The notes below the pieces were generated by a model. It searched no databases. It was not told the origin of the DNA and saw only the letters and a program-made list of their open reading frames with translations. A stretch of DNA of 59,827 bases from Seonamhaeicola algicola (GTDB lineage: Bacteria > Bacteroidota > Bacteroidia > Flavobacteriales > Flavobacteriaceae): the NCBI RefSeq assembly GCF_007997385.1, contig NZ_VOSC01000019.1:144025-203851 (forward strand), given 5' to 3'. Within the stretch, counting starts at the first letter, position 1. Every line of letters begins with the position of its first letter. Below are positions 54,065 through 59,827 of this stretch, piece after piece. The translations under genes were made by a program, and so were the position numbers.

Positions 54065-54152
54065 AACCGTCCGTACGAATAAAATCAACCGTCCGCATGA
54101 ACCGTTTAAAGCGTCCGCATCGTTCAAAATAACCGTCCTGATGATTTTAAAC
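54065..54152. repeat. Four tandem 22-bp iteron-like repeats
   Basis: Units start at 54065, 54087, 54109 and 54131, exactly 22 bases apart. All share AACCGTCCGCATGAA-like heads (AACCGTCCGTACGAA, AACCGTCCGCATGAA, AAGCGTCCGCATCG, AACCGTCCTGATGA) with A/T-rich tails. The period is about two helical turns, as in protein-binding iterons. They lie between the HU-related gene and the glycosyltransferase trio. Confidence 0.75.
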
Positions 54153-54284
54153 ACCCACAAATACCTGAAAAACACTCCCAAATTAGCATAAAAACGCTTT
54201 TAAAAAGAAGTGTTATCTTACAAAAAAACCTGAAAAAACCCGTGATGTTTGGCAAAAAAACATAAAAAAAGCTCAAAAATTTGC

Positions 54285-54339
54285 TTAGAATCCCGCGGTT
54301 TTTTGAGCTGTTTGTATTAAGGTCTTGAATAGTCTCACC
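54285..54339 (+). repeat. 54-base direct repeat, copy 2
   Basis: Second copy of the repeat at 53975-54028: TTAGAATCCCGCGG with the T-run, then GTATTAAGGTCTTG and GTCTCACC. Here the downstream arm of the terminator is not conserved and no T-tract follows, so it is not a functional terminator. The 250-base interval contains the 22-bp iterons. Confidence 0.8.
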
Positions 54340-54527
54340 TACTCGATAGCTGTCATAGCTACATCAAAAATACATGCAAATTACTAATATAGCAAGCTAT
54401 ATATGTAATTTTAACATAAAAAAATACAAAATACGGGCTACCAACAGACATACACAGCCTACCACCATTGGTCTAAAAAAGTGTACCATAGCACTAATTT
54501 TTAAGGCGGTTTACCGTATTACTTTTC

Positions 54528-54535
54528 TATATTTG
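54528..54535 (+). promoter_or_regulatory. -7 element TATATTTG before the glycosyltransferase trio
   Basis: Perfect TAnnTTTG match 33 bases before the ATG at 54569. No clear TTTG is seen at the usual -33 distance, so activation by a factor is possible. It follows the 22-bp repeats by about 380 bases. Confidence 0.55.
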
Positions 54536-54568
54536 CGCTGCTATTAACCGGTTGACACAGCAAAAACT

Positions 54569-55714
54569 ATGAAAACACTCATTAGAATTACGACCATACC
54601 AAACTCCTTAGGCGGATTACTAAAGGGCCAATTGCAATTTATGACACAGCATTACAGGGTATTAGGCGTTGCAGACCCTGGCCTTGATAATAAACTACAA
54701 CAGGTAGGCCAACAAGAGGGTGTAGCTACCATACCCGTGCCTATGACCCGAAAAATAACGCCGCTTAAAGACCTTAAAGCCGTATATCAACTCTACAAAC
54801 TATTTAAAAAAGAACAACCGTTTATTGTACATTCGCACACCCCAAAAGCGGGTACTTTAGGTATGATAGCTGCTAAATTGGCAGGGGTACCCCACCGGTT
54901 ACACACCATAGCTGGCTTACCCTTAGTAGAGGCTACTGGTAACAAAAGGCGGTTGCTAAACCTTGTTGAAAAAATAACGTATGCCTGCGCTACTAAAATT
55001 TATCCCAACGCCTATGGCTTGGTTGCTATTATTCTAGAAAACAAATTTACCCATAAGGGCAAGTTAAAGGTATTGGCTAGTGGTAGTTCTAACGGTATTG
55101 ATACCAACCACTTTGACCCTGCCTTATACACTAACGCGACCAAACAAGCCACCCGCGCCCAATTAAATATTCAAGATGATGATGTGGTATATGTGTTTGT
55201 TGGCCGTATGGTAGCCGATAAAGGCGTGAATGAATTAGTAACCGCTTTTAACCGATTACAAGGCTTACATAGCAATACCAAACTGTTACTGGTGGGCGAT
55301 TATGAAACTGCATTAGATCCGCTATTACCCGAAACCTTAGACATTATTAATACCAACCCTCATATTATTAGCACCGGATGGGTAAACGATGTACGCCCCT
55401 ACTTTGCTATTGCCAATATACTAACCTTCCCCAGTTACCGCGAAGGCTTCCCTAATGTGGTGATGCAAGCAGGCGCTATGGGCTTACCTGCCATTGTAAC
55501 CAATATTAACGGCTGTAACGAAATTATTATTGAGGGTGAAAACGGCACAATTATACCCGTAAAAGATAGTACGCTACTGTATGAAAAAATGAAAGCGTTT
55601 TACATACGCCCTAACCAATACACCACCGCAAAGTGCCGCCAGTTAATTGTAGACCGTTACCAACGCCAAAAGGTATGGGATGCTATTTTAGAAGAATACC
55701 AACAGTTAACATAA
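54569..55714 (+). CDS. GT4-family glycosyltransferase
   Basis: A 381-residue GT-B glycosyltransferase similar to the WbnK/CapM/TuaC type. N-terminal domain KTLIRITTIPNSLGGLLKGQ, the family block VHSHTPKAGTLGMIAAKLAG, HRLHTIAGLP, then GSSNGIDTNHFDP, VYVFVGRMVADKGVNELVTA and the acid motif PSYREGFPNVVMQAGAMGLP. The HSHTPKAG block is typical of transferases acting early in capsule and O-antigen units. It is the first gene of a compact trio; its stop codon shares one base with the next ATG (TAATG). Confidence 0.9.
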   Translation: MKTLIRITTIPNSLGGLLKGQLQFMTQHYRVLGVADPGLDNKLQQVGQQEGVATIPVPMTRKITPLKDLKAVYQLYKLFKKEQPFIVHSHTPKAGTLGMIAAKLAGVPHRLHTIAGLPLVEATGNKRRLLNLVEKITYACATKIYPNAYGLVAIILENKFTHKGKLKVLASGSSNGIDTNHFDPALYTNATKQATRAQLNIQDDDVVYVFVGRMVADKGVNELVTAFNRLQGLHSNTKLLLVGDYETALDPLLPETLDIINTNPHIISTGWVNDVRPYFAIANILTFPSYREGFPNVVMQAGAMGLPAIVTNINGCNEIIIEGENGTIIPVKDSTLLYEKMKAFYIRPNQYTTAKCRQLIVDRYQRQKVWDAILEEYQQLT

Positions 55715-56958
55715 TGCCGCATACACCTACTAACGCACTATTTACAACAGCTCCGTTTTTAAACGTTTGGAACAGGCATTTTAATAACAACCGCCCAAAC
55801 ATACAGGTACCCGGTATTACAGGGCTGTTTTTTTTTAAACCTACCCGCCTGCCCCTATTAAAAAATACCGGCGCTACGCTTACCCACGGGGTTAGCTATG
55901 GTATAACAGCCAACTACGCACCACAAAACAAGCAGGTGCATGTGGTATACGATGTACCAGAACACGCCCCAATACCAGAAACAGCACCCACAAAACATAT
56001 AGGGCTAAAAAAAATTAAACAATACCCCGGGTATGTTGTAGAGGTAGCTAACTATGCATCTATACAGCAGTACATGCATACCCGCATGCGTAGCAAAAGC
56101 CGTTGGAAATTGAAACGGGCCCAAAAACGTTTAGAAACCTGTTTTAATATACGCTATGAAGCCCTTAAAGGTCATGCTATTACAGAAAGTACCTTTATAC
56201 AGCTATTTGAGAGTTATTATAGCTTATTAGAAAAACGGACACTGCAGCAACAGCGTTTTAACCATTGGCTATTGCCCCATAAAAAAGCGTTTTTAAAAGA
56301 GCTTCTATGGACGTTACTTAAAGACCATAAAGCCATTGTATTTGTAATATACAAACAACATACCCCCATTAGTGTAACCTTTAACTATCTGAGCAATACC
56401 CGTATGATATTGGGAGCACCTGTGTTTGATACCGATTTTGAAAAATTCAACCTAGGCTATATCGGATTTTTAAAACAACTAGCGTGGTGTATAGATAACC
56501 ATATAGAGACCTTCGATTTTTCCAAAGGGCATTACAACTATAAAAAACGGTTGGCAGATGCTCCATACCTCTTTTACCACCATATTATTTACAATAAAAC
56601 AGCTATCACATCGCGCTTACTAGCAGGTATCATAGCTACTACATACCGCTGCAAGCAATGGTTGCGCGAACAACATATAGACCAGGTATTTAACAAATGG
56701 ATGTTTACACTAAAACATAAAAAAACACCACAACCACAGCTACACGTAACCCCATTAGAGGCCTTACCCAACCCAAACACATTACTACCTATTGATTATA
56801 ATGACACGGCCTACGCTTTTTTAAAACCGACTATATACAACACCTTGTTTGCAGGGTGCACACCCGAAACGGCTTTAACAGTTTTTAAAACCAAACACAG
56901 TAAAAAAAGCTTTATATTACAAGCGCAAACAACCTACCTACATATACAGGTTGTTTAA
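55714..56958 (+). CDS. FemAB-like / GNAT acyl- or aminoacyltransferase
   Basis: A 414-residue protein with a FemAB-type (Acetyltransf_6) C-terminal GNAT fold. Recognisable blocks are RMRSKSRWKLKRAQKRLE, HKAIVFVIYKQHTPISVTFN, DTDFEKFNLGYIGFLKQL and IETFDFSKGHYNYKKRL (the FemAB-family DF-x-G-x-x-x-YK signature). Such proteins transfer amino acids from tRNA or acyl groups from CoA/ACP onto amino sugars, peptidoglycan or lipids. The start at 55714 overlaps the preceding stop; a longer ORF from 55633 would run through the glycosyltransferase gene and is rejected. Confidence 0.75.
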   Translation: MPHTPTNALFTTAPFLNVWNRHFNNNRPNIQVPGITGLFFFKPTRLPLLKNTGATLTHGVSYGITANYAPQNKQVHVVYDVPEHAPIPETAPTKHIGLKKIKQYPGYVVEVANYASIQQYMHTRMRSKSRWKLKRAQKRLETCFNIRYEALKGHAITESTFIQLFESYYSLLEKRTLQQQRFNHWLLPHKKAFLKELLWTLLKDHKAIVFVIYKQHTPISVTFNYLSNTRMILGAPVFDTDFEKFNLGYIGFLKQLAWCIDNHIETFDFSKGHYNYKKRLADAPYLFYHHIIYNKTAITSRLLAGIIATTYRCKQWLREQHIDQVFNKWMFTLKHKKTPQPQLHVTPLEALPNPNTLLPIDYNDTAYAFLKPTIYNTLFAGCTPETALTVFKTKHSKKSFILQAQTTYLHIQVV

Positions 56959-56983
56959 AAACCTAAACACCCTAAGTACCCAC

Positions 56984-58264
56984 ATGTACACCCTATTAAA
57001 CGTTTTAAGACGCCGAAGTTTTTGGCTGAAAGACCGCCTGTTAAACAACTGTATTGCAACCCATTTGCACCATATACAAACCACACAACAGTACCCCCCT
57101 AACAATACAGCCCTAACAGCTTTATTACAGCAGGCTTGCAGTAACACGGCATTTTACGCCCCGTATATAAACAAACCTTTATCAGCATTTCCGGTTATTA
57201 CCAAGAATACGGTTCGCAACCAGCTATCCGATTTTAAAGCGTGTAATTTTGTAAATAAAACACTAAAAACGGTAAAAACCAGCGGCTCTACGGGGACGCC
57301 TTTACAAATAACCCATAACCGCAAAAAAGTACAACGTAATACGGCCGATACCTTATATTATGCCCGTAAAATACAGTATATGGTGGGCGACCGCTTGTAT
57401 TATATGCGGCATTGGCTAGACCATTATAAAAAACCAGCTTGGGCGTACAAACTTCAAAATATAGTGCCCATTGAAGTTTTAGACCTTAACGATGCGCATA
57501 TAGCACAACGTTTAACACAGCTTAAAAATGACCCGAGCCCTAAAATATGGCAGGGTTACGCATCGGCTTTTGATATGGTGGTACGTTATTTAGACCGTAC
57601 CAAAGCAACCCCCATACAAATACCGCGCTTAAAGGGCATCATCACCATGTCTGAAAGCCTAAACCCCTACACCAAACAGCAGTTACACTATTATTTTAAC
57701 GTGCCTGTAGTAGCCCGTTATTCGAATACTGAGCAAGGCATTATTGCCCAACAAGCCCCTAACAGCAATAACTACAACATAAACTGGAGTAGCTATTATG
57801 TAGAACTGTTAGATGTAGATACCGATACGCCTGCGGCACCCCATACCTTAGGACGCATTGTAATAACCGATTTATACAACTATGCCACCCCATTAATACG
57901 CTATGATACGGGTGATATTGGCACTATAGATTATAGCGTAAATCCGCCTGTTTTCACACATATTGAAGGCCGAAAAACAGATGTTATTTATAACACCAAA
58001 GGTGCATTGGTTAGTGCCTTTATAATCATGAACACCTTTAATTACGAGGGTATTTTACAAAGTCAGCTTATCCAAGACGGAAAAACCCAGTACACCTTAA
58101 AACTGAATGTTACCAAGGCATTTAACCAAGAAGCGGCTATTATAAACTGTTTTAAAGGCTTTTTAGGTAACGATGCCCACATACATGTAAGCTATGTAAA
58201 CGAAATACCCGTACTAGCCTCTGGTAAACGTAAAGCCACTGTGAATAATTATATGAAAGCGTAA
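56984..58264 (+). CDS. PaaK/CapK-like adenylate-forming enzyme
   Basis: A 426-residue member of the phenylacetate-CoA-ligase-like branch of adenylate-forming enzymes. The P-loop KTSGSTGTPLQITHN, the YSNTEQGII (A5) block, LIRYDTGDIG (A7) and the C-terminal LASGKRKATVNNYMKA (with the A10 lysine) are all present, so activity is expected. Family members called CapK occur in capsule loci. I chose the ATG at 56984, 25 bases after the previous stop; a TTG at 56951 would overlap it. It would activate a carboxylic or amino acid as the acyl-adenylate, perhaps for the neighbouring FemAB-like protein. Confidence 0.78.
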   Translation: MYTLLNVLRRRSFWLKDRLLNNCIATHLHHIQTTQQYPPNNTALTALLQQACSNTAFYAPYINKPLSAFPVITKNTVRNQLSDFKACNFVNKTLKTVKTSGSTGTPLQITHNRKKVQRNTADTLYYARKIQYMVGDRLYYMRHWLDHYKKPAWAYKLQNIVPIEVLDLNDAHIAQRLTQLKNDPSPKIWQGYASAFDMVVRYLDRTKATPIQIPRLKGIITMSESLNPYTKQQLHYYFNVPVVARYSNTEQGIIAQQAPNSNNYNINWSSYYVELLDVDTDTPAAPHTLGRIVITDLYNYATPLIRYDTGDIGTIDYSVNPPVFTHIEGRKTDVIYNTKGALVSAFIIMNTFNYEGILQSQLIQDGKTQYTLKLNVTKAFNQEAAIINCFKGFLGNDAHIHVSYVNEIPVLASGKRKATVNNYMKA

Positions 58265-58678
58265 GGTAAAGGATGTAAGGTTTAATGTTGTAACGTTGAA
58301 AGGGTTAAAAGGACTAACGATAACTTACTTTCTAACTTTCTAACTTTTTTACTTTCTAACTGCCTACTGCTTACTTACTACAGTCTTCAGTCATCAGTCT
58401 TCAGTCTACAGTCATCAGTTAACCAATAGTTTAAAAGTTTATAAAGTTTAAAAGCTAAGGGGTTAACCATAATTAACTTTCTAACAACCAACAACTAACA
58501 ACTAACAACCAACAACTAACTGCCTACTTACTACAGTCTTCAGTCATCAGTCTTCAGTCTATAGTCATCAGTCGACCAATAGTTTAAAAGTTTATAAAGT
58601 TTAAAAGCTAAGGGGTTAACCATAATTAACTTTCTAACAACCAACAACTAACAACTAACTTCTGACATAAGTACTTTT
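58265..58678. repeat. Composite low-complexity repeat array, left of mazEF
   Basis: The array is built from recurring words: TTTAAAAGTTTATAAAGTTT, ACGATAACTTACTTTC, TTTCTAAC, CTGCCTACT, CAGTCTTCAGTCATCAG and CAACCAACAACTAAC. A large unit starting CAGTCTTCAGTCATCAG repeats with a period of 153 bases (58381 and 58534) with few differences. No gene is seen. Confidence 0.85.
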
Positions 58679-59002
58679 TTAGTCCACAAAGGTTTCTTTT
58701 ATAACTTCTTTGCATTTTTCTATTTCAGATGTTGTAAGACTTTCATAAACGCGGATGATTCTAGCTTTATCAACTGTCCGAATTTGGTCTATGGCAATCA
58801 TGCCTTTTTTTTCGTTGTGCTTTACCGACACTCTGGTTGGATATTTTTTTAAGCTCGTTGTCATTGGCGCTAGCACAATAGTGTTCAAATATTTATTCAT
58901 TTCATTTGGAGAAACAATAACACAAGGTCTGGTCTTTTTAATTTCGCTACCAATTGTTGGATCAAGATTTACAAGAACAATGGCATATTGTTTTAAATCC
59001 AT
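58679..59002 (-). CDS. mazF: MazF/PemK-type endoribonuclease toxin
   Basis: A 107-residue CcdB/PemK-fold toxin, predicted to cleave mRNA at short sequence motifs. The N-terminus KQYAIVLVNLDPTIGSEIKK and the block TRPCVIVSPNEMN carry the family's substrate-binding Arg. IVLAPMTTSLKKYPTRV, AIDQIRTVDKARI and the C-terminal helix complete the fold. Its start overlaps the antitoxin end by ten bases, so the two are translationally coupled. The pair is enclosed by repeat arrays on both sides. Confidence 0.93.
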   Translation of the reverse strand: MDLKQYAIVLVNLDPTIGSEIKKTRPCVIVSPNEMNKYLNTIVLAPMTTSLKKYPTRVSVKHNEKKGMIAIDQIRTVDKARIIRVYESLTTSEIEKCKEVIKETFVD

Positions 59003-59238
59003 TCTTCAATGTTTTCATCATCAAACACATCGCTCATTAGCAACTTATCATCTCCGGATTCGTTCATTTTTTTAAATGCTTTTTCCCAATTTTTTCTTGG
59101 TGTAGCAACTGGTTTAAGAATAATGTGTCCTTTTTCGAGAATAAGTTCCACTTTGTCTTTGATGTTATATTTCTCTAAAATAGTTTTGCTCAAACGAAGC
59201 CCTTTTGAATTTCCAATTTTGATTATTGCTGTTTCCAT
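58993..59238 (-). CDS. mazE: MazE/AbrB-type antitoxin
   Basis: An 81-residue swapped-hairpin AbrB-type DNA-binding antitoxin. The start at 59238 gives METAIIKIGNSKGLRLSKTI, the standard beginning; an in-frame extension to 59271 is not family-like. The N-terminal half (residues 1-45) should bind its own promoter, and the acidic tail (FKKMNESGDDKLLMSDVFDD, ENIEEWI) should block MazF. Two direct TTTGTAA words lie just upstream on the minus strand (59240-59262) and could be operator half-sites. Confidence 0.9.
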   Translation of the reverse strand: METAIIKIGNSKGLRLSKTILEKYNIKDKVELILEKGHIILKPVATPRKNWEKAFKKMNESGDDKLLMSDVFDDENIEEWI

Positions 59239-59344
59239 AATGTTACAAATGTTATTACAAAGTAAATACAATTTGTTTGAATATCAAAATTCATTCCGTA
59301 TTAACACCAATACTTTAGCATAGGAACAGTAGCGGATTTTTAAC

Positions 59345-59827
59345 CTAGTAATGATACGGGAGAAACGTTTATAAGTTTATAAAGTCAAAAGGTTTAAAAG
59401 ATATAACGATAACTTACTTTCTACTTTTTTACTTTCTAACTTTCTAACTGCTAACTAAATACAGTTGAAACGTTTAAAAGTTTATAAAGTTGAAAAGATA
59501 CAACGATAACTTACTTGCTAACTTGTTAACTTTTTACTTTCTAACTTGCTAACCGCCTACTGCTTACTTACTACAGTCTACAGTCAACAGTCAACAGTCA
59601 ACAGTCAACCAATAAGTTGAAAAGTTGAAACGTTTAAAAAGACTAACGATAACTAACTTTTTTTACTTTCTAACTGCCTACTGCTTACAGCTTACTAAAT
59701 ACAGTTGAAACGTTGATAAAATTCAAAAGATATAACGATAACTAACTTTTTACTTTCTAACTGCCTACTGACTACTGCTTACTAAATACAGTCATCAGTC
59801 TACAGTCATCAGTCTACAGTCATCAGT
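59345..59827. repeat. Composite low-complexity repeat array, right of mazEF
   Basis: Same word family as 58265-58678. The word ACGATAACT occurs at 59406, 59503, 59646 and 59734. In each unit the order is GTTGAAACGTTTAAAAG, ACGATAACT, ACTTTCTAAC, CTGCCTACTGCTTAC, and in some units ACAGTC(A/T)(A/T)CAGTC runs (59574-59607 and 59790-59827). The array runs off the right edge. No gene is seen. Confidence 0.85.

Noticed and set aside
55633-55713. Longer start for the FemAB-like protein
   Set aside because: It would run 81 bases into the glycosyltransferase gene in another frame; the ATG at 55714 overlaps the stop codon by one base and is typical of coupled genes.
58381-58660. CRISPR-like array
   Set aside because: The repeated units are low-complexity words without constant-length unique spacers, and no cas genes are present.

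Overview
The window looks like chromosome from a low-GC marine-type member of the Flavobacteriaceae (Bacteroidetes). The case rests on a PorX-type PglZ response regulator of the type IX secretion system, an LpxC-FabZ fusion, a bifunctional HisB, a monofunctional proline dehydrogenase, an EpsG/Wzc-type capsule locus, a TonB-receptor-family barrel and promoters of the TTTG...TAnnTTTG type. No tRNA, rRNA, CRISPR array or insertion sequence was seen.

Region 1 (1-6240, minus strand) is the histidine operon, read hisG-hisD-hisC-hisB-hisH-hisA and running off the left edge. It is preceded by a complete attenuation leader: promoter, a 17-residue peptide with three consecutive His codons, mutually exclusive hairpins and an intrinsic terminator. 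The three longest spacers inside the operon are filled by repetitive sequence. Region 2 (6299-17295, minus strand) is housekeeping: a prohibitin/SPFH protein, a vWA membrane protein, fabG, sucD, an LpxD paralogue, efp, lpxA, lpxC-fabZ, lpxD and an HD-domain protein. Region 3 (17365-28655) holds porX, tsaE, a 47-residue small ORF overlapping a membrane-protein gene that has a terminator-like hairpin inside it, an outer-membrane barrel, alanine dehydrogenase, a DUF4258-like protein, a short phosphoglycosyl transferase, a soluble CapD-like enzyme, proline dehydrogenase and aroB.

Region 4 (28776-58264) is a large surface polysaccharide locus in two divergent arms around a 530-base spacer. The minus arm encodes a PglE-like aminotransferase, a membrane PglF/WbpM-like dehydratase, Wza and Wzc. 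The plus arm begins with four sugar-nucleotide enzymes predicted to make UDP-GlcA, UDP-GalA and UDP-GlcNAcA/GalNAcA. It continues with a visibly AT-richer core (Wzx, acetyltransferases, glycosyltransferases, a pyruvyl transferase, EpsG-type polymerase) and two more glycosyltransferases, and ends at a strong terminator. Beyond it lie a convergent beta-helix lipoprotein, an HU-related DNA-binding protein, a repeat-rich spacer, and a tightly packed glycosyltransferase / FemAB-like / PaaK-like trio.

Region 5 (58265-59827) is a composite low-complexity repeat array that flanks a mazEF toxin-antitoxin pair on both sides and continues off the right edge.

The most unusual points are the his attenuator, a REP-like repeat expanded in frame inside a nucleotide-sugar dehydrogenase gene, the small-ORF overlap with an internal terminator, a 22-bp iteron-like array next to the HU-related gene, and the possible aminoacyl/acyl decoration trio.
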